35,460 nucleotides of DNA from Succinatimonas sp. CAG:777 (GTDB taxonomy: Bacteria; Pseudomonadota; Gammaproteobacteria; Enterobacterales; Succinivibrionaceae), in NCBI GenBank assembly GCA_000431835.1, contig HF987939.1, positions 1 to 35,460 on the forward strand, read 5' to 3'. The translations under genes and the position numbers were made by a program. Shown here one piece after another: positions 25,666 through 34,099 of this stretch (position 1 is the stretch's first letter; every line of letters starts with the position of its first letter). A model generated the notes under the pieces. The model did no database searches and was not told the origin of the DNA. It saw nothing but the letters and a program-made list of their open reading frames with translations.

Positions 25666-27306
25666 TTACATCATGCCAGGCATTCCGCCCATGCCGCCCA
25701 TAGGAGCTGCAGGAGCTGCGTCATCCTTACGAGGAGCATCAGCAATCATGCACTCAGTGGTTAACATTAAGCCAGCGATTGAAGCTGCATACTGCAGTGC
25801 TGAACGGGTAACCTTGGTAGGATCCAGAATACCCATCTCGATCATATCGCCGTACTGCTCTGTACCTGCATTGTAACCATAGTTGTCTGAACCGTTACGA
25901 ACTTCGTTAGCGATAACAGATGCTTCCTGACCTGCGTTGGTTACGATCTGACGTAAAGGAGCTTCCATTGCAGTTAATGCAACCTTGATACCTACGTCCT
26001 GATCCTGATTGTCGCCCTTTAAGCCAGCAATCTTCTTAGCAACGCGAACTAATGCTACACCGCCGCCTGGAACAACACCTTCTTCGACAGCAGCACGAGT
26101 TGCGTGCATAGCGTCTTCTACACGATCCTTCTTTTCTTTCATAGCGACTTCAGTTGCAGCACCAACCTTAATTACTGCTACGCCGCCAGCAAGTTTAGCA
26201 ACACGCTCTTGTAACTTCTCACGATCATACTCTGAAGTTGACTCTTCGATCTGCTTACGGATCTGAGCAACACGATCTTCAATAGCTTTTGAGTCACCCT
26301 CACCATCGATAATGGTGGTGTTATCCTTGGTGATTACAACACGCTTTGCAACACCTAAGTCATCTAGGGTAGCCTTATCAAGTTCCATACCTAATTCTGA
26401 TGAAATTACAGTACCTGCAGTTAGAATTGCGATATCCTGTAACATTGCCTTACGACGGTCACCAAAACCAGGAGCCTTAACAGCAGCAACCTTAACAATA
26501 CCACGCATATTGTTAACAACTAAGGTTGCTAAAGCTTCTGACTCAACATCCTCAGCGATGATAAGCAATGACTTACCAGCCTTTGCAACACCCTCTAGGA
26601 TGGTGATTAAATCACGAATATTTGAAATCTTCTTGTCGCACAGAAGAATGTATGGGTTCTCTAATTCAACAGTACCAGTTTCGGTCTTATTTACGAAGTA
26701 TGGTGATAAGTAACCACGGTCGAACTGCATACCTTCAACTAGATCTAACTGATCCTCTAAGCCCTGACCATCTTCGATGGTGATAACGCCATCACGACCA
26801 ACCTTCTCCATTGCGTCAGCAATCAAATTACCAACGGTTGCATCTGAGTTAGCTGAAATGGTACCAACCTGAGCAATTGACTTCTTGTCCTCACACTTGA
26901 TTGATAACTTCTTTAACTCTTCAGTTGCAGCAGCAACAGCTTTATCAATACCGCGCTTTACGTCCATTGGGTTCATACCAGCAGCGATTGACTTTAAGCC
27001 TTCGTTAACAATAGCCTGAGCTAAAACAGTAGCGGTAGTAGTACCGTCACCAGCTGCATCGTTAGCCTTTGATGCAACTTCCTTAACCATCTGGGCACCC
27101 ATGTTCTGGAACTTACCCTCAAGCTCGATCTCTTTAGCTACTGAAACACCATCCTTGGTGATTAGTGGAGCACCGTAGCTCTTATCTAGAACTACGTTAC
27201 GGCCCTTAGGGCCTAAGGTTACCTTAACAGCGTTGGCTAGAACGTTTACACCCTCTAACATCTGGGCGCGTGCTTCGTTTCCGAAAATTACTTGCTTTGC
27301 AGACAT
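25666..27306 (-). CDS. groEL: Chaperonin GroEL (60 kDa)
   Basis: ATP-driven folding chamber subunit. At 546 residues it is the canonical length. Visible are KVTLGPKGRNVVLDKSYGAP, DGVSVAKEIELE, the ATP-binding DGTTTATVLAQAI, GVAVIKVGAATEVAMKEKKD, and the C-terminal Gly-Met tail GGMGGMPGMM. The ATG is at 27304-27306, preceded by TAGGAAGATTTT. It follows groES by 51 bp and lacks a promoter of its own that I can see, so it is expressed from the groES promoter. Confidence 0.98.
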   Translation of the reverse strand: MSAKQVIFGNEARAQMLEGVNVLANAVKVTLGPKGRNVVLDKSYGAPLITKDGVSVAKEIELEGKFQNMGAQMVKEVASKANDAAGDGTTTATVLAQAIVNEGLKSIAAGMNPMDVKRGIDKAVAAATEELKKLSIKCEDKKSIAQVGTISANSDATVGNLIADAMEKVGRDGVITIEDGQGLEDQLDLVEGMQFDRGYLSPYFVNKTETGTVELENPYILLCDKKISNIRDLITILEGVAKAGKSLLIIAEDVESEALATLVVNNMRGIVKVAAVKAPGFGDRRKAMLQDIAILTAGTVISSELGMELDKATLDDLGVAKRVVITKDNTTIIDGEGDSKAIEDRVAQIRKQIEESTSEYDREKLQERVAKLAGGVAVIKVGAATEVAMKEKKDRVEDAMHATRAAVEEGVVPGGGVALVRVAKKIAGLKGDNQDQDVGIKVALTAMEAPLRQIVTNAGQEASVIANEVRNGSDNYGYNAGTEQYGDMIEMGILDPTKVTRSALQYAASIAGLMLTTECMIADAPRKDDAAPAAPMGGMGGMPGMM

Positions 27307-27357
27307 TCTAAAATCTTCCTAAACTAAAAAAAAATTATTCTCAGGTACCAGTTTTCA

Positions 27358-27648
27358 CTAGTCTTCTACGATTGCAAATACGTCAGTCTCAGAGATGATG
27401 ACAACATCCTTGCCGTCAAGTTTCTCTTTCTTGCAGCCATAGCCTTCGTTATAGATAACAGTATCGCCAACCTTAACGCTCATTGGAGATGTTGTGCCGT
27501 TCTCAAGAACACGACCCTTACCTACTGCAACAACCTTACCGCGAGTTGACTTTACTGCTGCGCTACCTAATAAAATACCGCCTGATGATTTGGTTTCTTC
27601 CTCAAAAGGCTCAACAATAACGCGATCATACAAAGGAACTAATTTCAT
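27358..27648 (-). CDS. groES: Co-chaperonin GroES (10 kDa)
   Basis: Lid of the GroEL chamber. The 96 residues begin MKLVPLYDRVIVEPFEEETK, contain the mobile-loop region SSGGILLGSAAVKSTRG and end ISETDVFAIVED. I choose ATG 27646-27648, which has GGAG 6 nt upstream; an in-frame GTG 12 bp upstream is less likely. First gene of groES-groEL with a heat-shock-type promoter about 115 bp upstream. Confidence 0.97.
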   Translation of the reverse strand: MKLVPLYDRVIVEPFEEETKSSGGILLGSAAVKSTRGKVVAVGKGRVLENGTTSPMSVKVGDTVIYNEGYGCKKEKLDGKDVVIISETDVFAIVED

Positions 27649-27660
27649 TTGTTTCTCCAC

Positions 27661-27969
27661 GGCTATCTACCGTAATATTCTTTTAGTCGGAAAAAGGCGT
27701 CCGACTGTCACCACAGCTTCCATCCATTAGTACAAGACAAAAGCATTTAAACTTTTCAACAGTACTAGAAATGGGGATGGATTTTTTCTTTTCAAGAGAA
27801 AACTGTAAAAAAAAATAAAAATTTTTTTATCTGCTGTTTCAGATATTTTTTACAGAAAAACCGTGATCTCAGTCTGCAACAGATTAAGTCTCTGCACCGT
27901 GTTCAGGGCAGAATTTAAGGAGTGATAAAAAAACGGTTAAAAAGTAACAGGTTAAGAAATTGCCATACC
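27661..27969. other. groESL upstream region
   Basis: About 310 bases between eamA and groES. It holds the sigma32-type promoter (27771-27796). A-rich and T-rich runs follow at 27808-27850. No additional gene is seen, and no convincing terminator for eamA was found. Confidence 0.5.
27771..27796 (-). promoter_or_regulatory. Sigma32 (RpoH) heat-shock promoter of groESL
   Basis: On the minus strand CTTGAAAA (from 27796) and CCCCATTT (from 27776) flank a 14-bp spacer, matching the RpoH consensus CTTGAAA-N(11-16)-CCCCAT-T very well. It lies 123 bp before the groES ATG. No CIRCE element is seen, so control is probably sigma32 and not HrcA. Confidence 0.85.
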
Positions 27970-28947
27970 TCAAACATCTTTGCCGTGGTGAATTTGTGCT
28001 CTTTCCTTTTCGATAAGACTCTGTTTAATCTGTGCGACTGATCCTGATGAAGGTCTTACAGAGAGTTTTGCCTTTACAGAAATAATCATTCCTACAACAA
28101 CTATTAAAGCACCGATAAACTCTTTTGATGAAAAGTCTTCTCCTAAAAGTACAACGCCAAAGACAGCGCCAAAGACTGGTATCAGATAGACAAAGGTTCC
28201 GCCCTTGCTCGCTCCCACCTTGGTGATTGCGTAATTCCAGAAGACAAAGGCCACAACACCTGTTAACAGGGATAAAACCAAAAAGGCGATGATATAGGTT
28301 CTGGTAATAGAATAGACCTGCAGTTCATTGAATGCAAAACCTGTTATCGTACAGAATATTGCGCCAAAAAGACCAGTCCATGCGGTAACTGCAAGAGCAT
28401 TGACGTTCTTTGACAGTTTCCAACTTATGACCACGTAACATGACCACATCGCCTCACAGACTATAATAATCAGCTCTCCTATGTTTATCTGAAAATGAAG
28501 CAGAGTATCAAGTGAGCCTTTACATACTATATAGCCCGCGCCAAAACAGGAGATAAAAATTCCGAGCCATCCTATTCTGCTTAATCTTTCACCTATAACA
28601 AAAAAAGCCAGTGTTGAGGTGATGGAAGGACCAATACTCTCAATCAGGGCTGCGTTTGAGGCAGGAGTGAATCTTAAAGCTTCAAATAAAAGGGAATTAT
28701 GTAAAAAGATACCGACAAACCCCATCAGCAGCAGGACAAAAAAGTCGTGACGTGAAAGGTACAGACCTTTTTTTCCCTCAAGCAGGACTATCAGTGAAAA
28801 GAGAACCAGAGCCACAAGGTAAAATCTTGCCCCCGTGATCAGCATTGGCGACATGCAGTCTTTGAGGACACGACCGCAGATTGGGGTTAATCCCCAGATC
28901 ACACAGGAAATAAATAAAATTAAATAATACCTAAACTGACCTTTCAT
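27970..28947 (-). CDS. EamA/DMT-family transporter (RhaT/YdcZ-like exporter)
   Basis: A 325-residue inner-membrane protein with ten hydrophobic segments in two EamA repeats. Repeat 1 starts YYLILFISCVIWGLTPICGR and contains LLFEALRFTPASNAALIESI; repeat 2 contains FVFWNYAITKVGASKGGTFV and YLIPVFGAVFGVVLLGE, all typical of the drug/metabolite transporter family. A cytoplasmic tail of about 35 residues ends in the charged IEKERAQIHHGKDV. GAGAAG precedes the ATG (28945-28947). The substrate is unknown. It lies between groES and the fxsA region, where E. coli also has extra genes between fxsA and groES. Confidence 0.88.
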   Translation of the reverse strand: MKGQFRYYLILFISCVIWGLTPICGRVLKDCMSPMLITGARFYLVALVLFSLIVLLEGKKGLYLSRHDFFVLLLMGFVGIFLHNSLLFEALRFTPASNAALIESIGPSITSTLAFFVIGERLSRIGWLGIFISCFGAGYIVCKGSLDTLLHFQINIGELIIIVCEAMWSCYVVISWKLSKNVNALAVTAWTGLFGAIFCTITGFAFNELQVYSITRTYIIAFLVLSLLTGVVAFVFWNYAITKVGASKGGTFVYLIPVFGAVFGVVLLGEDFSSKEFIGALIVVVGMIISVKAKLSVRPSSGSVAQIKQSLIEKERAQIHHGKDV

Positions 28948-29254
28948 ACAGGATCTTCTCTACACAAAAACTCTGCTGAGGCAATTCCTTCCGAGTCTGA
29001 CTGCACCTTAACGTACCGCCATAAGAGCACTTTTCAATTTTACAAAGTTTCAGAAACCTGTAAAGGTTAACTCTCTGAAATTATGTGTAAAACACTTGAG
29101 TCTGTAGTGAGACTATACCACGATGCGCGGTTTTATATCCACTTTATGGAAAATATTACCAGAACGACTCAGATCTTTAGTTATAAAGGATCTGAAAAGA
29201 CATTACGGAAAGACTCAAAAGCAAAGTCTTAGCTGAAATTTAAAAGACTGAATA

Positions 29255-29289
29255 ACAAAAAAAGGACAGATCTTTGTGAACTGTCCTTT
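29255..29289 (-). terminator. Terminator downstream of the AAA-ATPase-like remnant
   Basis: Forward arms AAAGGACAG (29261-29269) and CTGTCCTTT (29281-29289) form a 9-bp stem. On the minus strand it is followed by TTTTGTTATTC, so it works in the direction of the remnant at 29387-29884. Confidence 0.75.
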
Positions 29290-29386
29290 GTGGATAAACC
29301 AGTTTTTCTCTGTAAAACTGTTTAAAAGAGAAGTTTTGTACCTTTGTCCGGTTCTGTATCTCATACTCGGTTTTTCTCCTGCTGTT

Positions 29387-29884
29387 TCATGCTGTACCTT
29401 TTGATGAAAACATTCTTTTACAGTCACTCATCACTGTTGCAGCATCTGTTTTATCGATATTTGAATAATCAAAAACGAAATCTTTATATCTGCGTTTAAA
29501 ATCTCTTATTCCATCAGCAACGGCCTGAAAAAAACTAGTTAAAAGCTTATTAAGATTGCCGGTTGAAACAGCTGAGAAATCAAAATTGATTACATGATAA
29601 CTGTTGTGAGTTGGGAGATTTAAATCATAAATCTTTGTGCCAGAAAACAGCTCATCATACCTGTCCTGATAGGAAATATCGTAGTAGCACTTAAGCATAC
29701 GGACAAAATTAGATTTGCCAAAACGACGCGGACGCAGAAGTACAGGATATTTACTTATACCATTATCATCGAGGTATTTAATGGAGAGACTCTTATCTAC
29801 AAAGGCTTGCTCCTCCTTTCGAAATAAATCAAAAGTAAACTGTCCATAAGGATTATTAAGTAGTGTAACTGTACTCTCTTACAT
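29387..29884 (-). pseudogene. N-terminal remnant of an AAA-ATPase-like gene, stop at codon 2
   Basis: The minus-strand frame reads ATG (29882-29884), TAA (29879-29881), then ESTVTLLNNPYGQFTFDLFR, KEEQAFVDKSLSIKYLDD, VLLRPRRFGKSNFVRMLKCY (Walker A-like) and on to ATVMSDCKRMFSSKGTA before a stop. The sequence is the first 165 or so residues of the predicted AAA-ATPase family, with codon 2 probably changed from TAT to TAA and the remaining two thirds missing. An internal ATG (29696-29698) could still start a 103-residue fragment lacking the P-loop. Together with 1-414 and 23502-23790 it shows repeated acquisition and decay of this family here. Confidence 0.8.
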
Positions 29885-29927
29885 AAAGCTGTTTTCCTTA
29901 AATCTTTGCTGTCTTCATTATAGCAGG

Positions 29928-30753
29928 TATGGGATCAAGCTGTAGGTTTAAGAGTAAAGAGCTGTTCGGAGTAAAACAAAGAACGGATAATGATTTCTAC
30001 AGAGAATTTATGCCAGGGATTCCCTACAGAGAACAGGGGTGTTTTGAAAAGGCACTGAACGGTACCCTGTTTTTAGATGAGATAGGAGACATTCCCCTTT
30101 CATACTAGGGAATACTGCTCAGAGCACTGCAGGAAAGATCGGTTACAAAATTAGGAAGCAGTACGCCTGTAGACATTAAAAGTGTCAGAATTATTGCAGC
30201 AACCAATAAGGATATTGTAAAAGAAGTTGAGGAAGGCCACTTCCGTGAAGATCTTTTTTACAGACTTTCCATGTGTCAGTTAAGATTACCGCAGTTATCC
30301 GAAATCATTGAGAAAGAACCTGACAGATTTAAAGATATCCAGGGAAATATTCTTGTAAAGATAAAACAGAATGGGGACAGTCAGTTAAATGATCTCTGTC
30401 TTGACGGGAATGCTTTACGCTTTATAAAAAACTATGAGTGGCACAGCAATGTGAGACAGCTACACCATGTACTGATTCTAAGCGCTCTCAATGCGAACTT
30501 TGAAAAGAGAAATGCCACTACTGCAGATGATCTGACAGCTCAGCTTTCAGATGCCGGAGAGCCTCAGGTATTTGAAGAGAAAGTTGAAAACAGGGAAATT
30601 CCTTCAAATATTGAAAACTGGCTCAATGAGCGCAAGAACTATTTCATGAAAAGACTTTACGAAGAGTATCACGGCAATATTTCAGAAATTGCCAAAAGAT
30701 CCGGTATGAGTTACCAGAAGGTTCAGTACTTCTATAAGACTTCAGGAAACTGA
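29928..30753 (+). pseudogene. Sigma54-dependent activator remnant (AAA+ and Fis-type HTH)
   Basis: A frame from about 29928 reads SKELFG, GCFEKALNGTLFLDEIGDIP (Walker B), then TAG at 30106-30108, then GILLRALQERSVTKLG, RIIAATNKDIVKEVEEGHFR, EDLFYRLSMCQLRLPQLSE, and a C-terminal HTH ISEIAKRSGMSYQKVQYFYK. These are central and C-terminal motifs of PspF/NtrC-type enhancer-binding proteins. The Walker A half is absent, and the GAFTGA loop that contacts sigma54 is replaced by NDFYREFMPG. The piece after the stop could yield a 160-residue DNA-binding fragment from ATG 30271. Most likely a dead gene. Confidence 0.8.
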
Positions 30754-30754
30754 T

Positions 30755-30783
30755 AAAAAGGAAGGCTGAGCCTTCCTTTTTTC
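30755..30783. terminator. Bidirectional terminator between the activator remnant and fxsA
   Basis: Stem AAAAGGAAGGC/GCCTTCCTTTT with a 3-nt TGA loop and T runs on both strands. It lies directly after the remnant's stop and 11 nt past the fxsA stop. Confidence 0.88.
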
Positions 30784-30793
30784 AGTTCTTAAG

Positions 30794-31237
30794 TTATTTT
30801 ATGCTCCTGTTCTCATCAGAGCTGTCAACATGTTCTGCAGTGCCGTCGATGGTATTGCCCTTATGAAAAAACGAATCAGACTCTTTTCTTGCAAAAGTAA
30901 AAAACTCACTGTCATCGCGGTTTTTATTATAGTACCTCACACATCCTGTCTGAATTTGGGGAATGAGTAGCAAAAGCCCTAAGAGATCTGAGATAAAGCC
31001 TGGGAAAAGAAACAGGAAACCTGCAAGTGGCAGGAAAAACACACTTGTATCCACAGTACCGTTTCTGAGTCCATCCATAGCCTGACGGAAGCGCAACTTT
31101 ATCAGGAACACGCCCAGAACCATCATTAAAAACATTACAAGGATGGTATTTACTGCTCCTATAGAGGATCCAACTTCAATAATAACAGCAAGTTCCAGAA
31201 CAAAAAAAACAACAAGAGACAGCAAGATCTTCTGCAT
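30794..31237 (-). CDS. fxsA: FxsA-family membrane protein
   Basis: Small inner-membrane protein; E. coli FxsA overexpression suppresses F exclusion of phage T7, but its normal role is unknown. The 147 residues (E. coli 158) show hydrophobic segments at about 5-22, 27-46 and 68-93, with the family core LVVFFVLELAVIIEVGSSIG and FLFPGFISDLLGLLLLIPQI. A charged tail follows from residue 100. The ATG at 31235-31237 has AGTAGG upstream. In E. coli fxsA lies close to groESL on the same strand; here they are separated by eamA and two dead genes. Confidence 0.9.
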   Translation of the reverse strand: MQKILLSLVVFFVLELAVIIEVGSSIGAVNTILVMFLMMVLGVFLIKLRFRQAMDGLRNGTVDTSVFFLPLAGFLFLFPGFISDLLGLLLLIPQIQTGCVRYYNKNRDDSEFFTFARKESDSFFHKGNTIDGTAEHVDSSDENRSIK

Positions 31238-31868
31238 ACAAACCTACTTTTTTACAGCCAATTCAAAAAATCTTCAAAACAGGTAAGCTATTATGAACAG
31301 CCAGACTTTATTTAAAAATTTCATTTCCTATATTTTATATGTGGCCTAACTTAACAGTTTACAATGGCAAAATATTATTTTTTATAAAAGAATTGTGCTT
31401 TTATAACGCCAATACAGTAATGGCCGCCTGTCGCAGTAAAGCCACTTCAGTACAGGATCAAAATTATCCTGCACAATATAACTCGTTGTACAAATGGGCA
31501 TATAAATCTCATTTTACTTTTTTCTGCAAATTTTTTTATCTGTCTTAATAATATTCAGTTTTTTAATTTTGTATAAAGCTGTTTGAACTGTATAAAAAAA
31601 TCCACATAACCAGTTAAAAGTTCTTGAAAAAACAGAGACTTTTACAGTTTATAAAAACTGTGATAACTGTCTTTATAATAAAAATTTTTTCTTTTTTGCT
31701 GTGAGTGTCTTCGCAAAAAAAAATCTATTTAAAGATATCTCTCCTAATGCCGTATAAAATAATATCAGTATACGTAAACGACAGAGATAAACTTAGTTTA
31801 CCTGAATAATGAACGCTTTGGGTTTTCCGCTCAAACTGTTTTAATTTAAATAATAAATGGGGAATAGT
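31238..31868. promoter_or_regulatory. Intergenic region between fxsA and the chemoreceptor gene
   Basis: About 630 AT-rich bases upstream of both divergent genes. It holds a perfect inverted repeat ACAGTTT-ATAA-AAACTGT (31644-31661), with further ACTGT sites nearby (around 31586 and 31665), and a FliA-like promoter at 31730-31757. A short open frame at 31339-31548 has no ribosome binding site or family likeness and is not called. Confidence 0.45.
31730..31757 (+). promoter_or_regulatory. Putative sigma28 (FliA) promoter of the MCP gene
   Basis: TAAAGATA, 11 bp, then GCCGTATA resembles the FliA consensus TAAAGTTT-N11-GCCGATAA with correct spacing. The invariant TAAAG and GCCG parts are intact. 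It lies 112 bp before the MCP start, fitting late flagellar-class control of chemoreceptors. Confidence 0.5.
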
Positions 31869-33521
31869 ATGGACTTGCTTAGAAATTTAAGCCTCAGAAT
31901 GAAGCTGATGCTGAGTTTTGGTTTTTTAAATATCCTGATCATCGTAACTTCAGGATTTGCTGTAATAAATACCTCTAAAAATATTGATGCCTCCTACAAC
32001 GTTGAGAGAATTCTTGGAAAATCCTACAGCCGCGTAATGAATACACAGAGAGCTCTGGACAAGGCAAACGATGTCATCGTAAGTTACTTGAACGGAAAAG
32101 CGACTCACGATCACAATGAGGCTTTTATTGCTGATTCTGTCGGCAAGATTGAGGAAATTGCCAAGGTCTCTTCAGTAATGAATGAGAACATCATCGGTGA
32201 TCTTCCTTCATCAGAATCTTATAAGAACAATATCCAGACTGTTAAAAAACAGGCAAGTGAACTTGTTGCAGACTACAAACAGAAAGTTGTTCCCCTGGTG
32301 GCTGCAAACAAGCTCACAGAGGCTCTTGATGTGTATATCTACGAGGTACTGCCAATCACTAACAGATGTCTTGAGCTGTATCAGAAGTTAATTGATGAAC
32401 AGGTAACTCTTTCAACCGAACTTACAAGAGCCAACACCTCAAAGGGGCCTATGTACACATCAATTATTCTGGTAGTCATTTCTGTTATCATTGCCTTTTT
32501 AATTTCCAGAGGAATTTCAGGATATATCCACAAAAACTTCACCCTGCTTGTCAGCTACATCGGCCGCATGGAAAAAGGTGATTTCAACTTCAGAATTAAC
32601 AATACCCTTGAGGATGAATTCGGTAAGGTCTTTAATTCAGCCTGTCAGATGAGACTGAAGTTGGGAGAATCTCTTGCAAGCGTTGTAAAGTCATACCGCG
32701 CTTTTGATGAAAGACTTTCAGGCATTCATTCAAAGATTTCATCTGTGGCAGAAGCTATTGCAGATGCTGAAAGCCGTTCTGTAACAGTATCAGCAGCATC
32801 TGACGAGATGGTATCAACCACCTCTGATATTGCCAAGAACTGTGAGAATGCCGCTGCCAACGCAAATGACACCCAGAACATCACCGAGCATGGTGTAACT
32901 GAAGTTGAAGGTGTTATTGATGCTATCAGAAATCAGGCAGAAAAGACCAAGAAGGATGCCCAGTTAATCTCAACTTTGGTTGATCAGACCAACAAGATTG
33001 GAACTATCGTTCAGACTATTGAGGATATTGCTTCACAGACCAACCTGCTGGCATTAAACGCTGCAATTGAGGCTGCCCGTGCAGGTGAAGCCGGAAAGGG
33101 ATTCGCGGTTGTTGCAGATGAGGTTCGTGCTCTTGCATCACGCTCTTCATCATCAACACAGGAAATCACCAAGATGGTATCTCAGATCCAGTCTGACGCA
33201 AACAGCGCCAATGAGTCTATGACCCACACCTTAGGTGAAATGAAGGACCTTGCAGAGCGTGCATCCGGTGTTACAGACATCCTCAATGACATTAACAGCC
33301 ATGTTGACAATGTAAACAGCCAGATAGGCCAGATTGCAACAGCAGCTCAGCAGCAGACAACTGCAACATCCGAAATTTCAAACAATATGCAAGGTGTAAG
33401 CACATTAACCCGACAGAGTGCCAACAGCTCTCAGGATTCTAACGATGAGATCGAACAGCTAAGAGCAGCTGCAAATGATCTGTTAGAAAAGTTGGCTGTA
33501 TTCAAACTTGAAGGAATTTAA
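31869..33521 (+). CDS. Methyl-accepting chemotaxis protein
   Basis: Transmembrane chemoreceptor of 550 residues. From the N-terminus: TM1 (about 16-34), a periplasmic helical sensor (about 35-190, four-helix-bundle type), TM2 (about 191-212, MYTSIILVVISVIIAFLISR), HAMP (about 213-265), then a long cytoplasmic coiled coil with the signalling tip IASQTNLLALNAAIEAARAG and GKGFAVVADEVRALASRSSS that binds CheA/CheW. No C-terminal NWETF-type CheR tether is present. I take ATG 31869 (MDLLRNLSLRMKLML) with GGGG 6-9 nt upstream; an ATG at 31857 would add four residues. Ligand unknown. Flanked by a FliA-like promoter and a strong terminator. Confidence 0.93.
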   Translation: MDLLRNLSLRMKLMLSFGFLNILIIVTSGFAVINTSKNIDASYNVERILGKSYSRVMNTQRALDKANDVIVSYLNGKATHDHNEAFIADSVGKIEEIAKVSSVMNENIIGDLPSSESYKNNIQTVKKQASELVADYKQKVVPLVAANKLTEALDVYIYEVLPITNRCLELYQKLIDEQVTLSTELTRANTSKGPMYTSIILVVISVIIAFLISRGISGYIHKNFTLLVSYIGRMEKGDFNFRINNTLEDEFGKVFNSACQMRLKLGESLASVVKSYRAFDERLSGIHSKISSVAEAIADAESRSVTVSAASDEMVSTTSDIAKNCENAAANANDTQNITEHGVTEVEGVIDAIRNQAEKTKKDAQLISTLVDQTNKIGTIVQTIEDIASQTNLLALNAAIEAARAGEAGKGFAVVADEVRALASRSSSSTQEITKMVSQIQSDANSANESMTHTLGEMKDLAERASGVTDILNDINSHVDNVNSQIGQIATAAQQQTTATSEISNNMQGVSTLTRQSANSSQDSNDEIEQLRAAANDLLEKLAVFKLEGI

Positions 33522-33548
33522 GTAAGGATCCGACTATATTTTGTCAAT

Positions 33549-33583
33549 GCCTCCAGATTTACATCTGGAGGCTTTTTTATTTT
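33549..33583 (+). terminator. Terminator after the MCP gene
   Basis: Perfect 10-bp stem GCCTCCAGAT/ATCTGGAGGC (33549-33558, 33563-33572) with a TTAC loop and TTTTTTATTTT tail. Confidence 0.92.
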
Positions 33584-33825
33584 CAGACAGCAGATTAAAA
33601 CTGCAATGTAAACATAACTCTGTAGGGACTGCTTTTTTTGCTCTCTTCTCATAAGACAGAATGTGTTTTTCTCATAAAAGCTGTTATCAGCTAACAGAAG
33701 AAATGAATTCTGTTCTTTCTCTGTGAAATTTATGGAACTATTCATGGTAATCCTGCCGTTGAGCTGTTCTGAATTTTTTTCTTGGTCAATACAGAAAAGT
33801 GTTGGATTAGAAAAAAATCCGTTAT

Positions 33826-33966
33826 CTTACTGAAAGGTTGAAGGTGTCAAACCAGAAGATCAAGACCATCAGAAGGAAGAGTTATGGTCTACCTGATGAG
33901 GAGTATTTCTTTCTTAAACTGTTTGATGACTCAAGACAAAGGTGGAGATCTTTGGAAGATGACTGA
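33826..33966 (+). pseudogene. Transposase C-terminal remnant (ISL3-like)
   Basis: The plus-strand frame reads LTERLKVSNQKIKTIRRKSY then GLPDEEYFFLKLFDDSRQRW and a stop, 46 codons in all. The NQKIKTIRR...YG...YF.LKL pattern is the end of ISL3-type DDE transposases. No catalytic residues, terminal inverted repeats or start codon remain, so it is a fossil of an insertion sequence. Family assignment is from a short stretch only. Confidence 0.6.
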
Positions 33967-34030
33967 ACAAAGATCCCACAGTTTTTAGGACTGTACCTTT
34001 TTCTAAGTTGTATATCCAAGATATTTTAAT

Positions 34031-34069
34031 GCAAAAAAATATGGCTCAAGGATGATTATATCCTGAGCC
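34031..34069 (-). terminator. Terminator after flgC
   Basis: Minus-strand stem GGCTCAGGAT/ATCCTTGAGCC (one bulge) followed by ATATTTTTTTG, about 30 nt after the flgC stop. It ends the flgB-flgC transcript before any flgD. Confidence 0.85.
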
Positions 34070-34099
34070 CTGCTGGAATTTCAGTAAAACAGAAAATGA

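Larger units (their letters stand above)
33584..34099. other. Intergenic region between MCP and flgC
   Basis: About 500 bases with no intact gene. It includes a transposase remnant (33826-33966) and, at the right end, the flgBC terminator (34031-34069). A short minus-strand frame at 33518-33745 runs through the MCP terminator and has no family likeness. Confidence 0.5.

Noticed and set aside
29215..29427. 70-codon minus-strand frame after the AAA-ATPase-like relic
   Set aside because: Runs through the terminator hairpin at 29261-29289 and shows no family motif; most likely chance.
31339..31548. 69-codon plus-strand frame upstream of the MCP gene
   Set aside because: No ribosome binding site, unusual composition, and it lies in a promoter region.
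33518..33745. 75-codon minus-strand frame after the MCP gene
   Set aside because: Overlaps the perfect MCP terminator and shows no protein family features.
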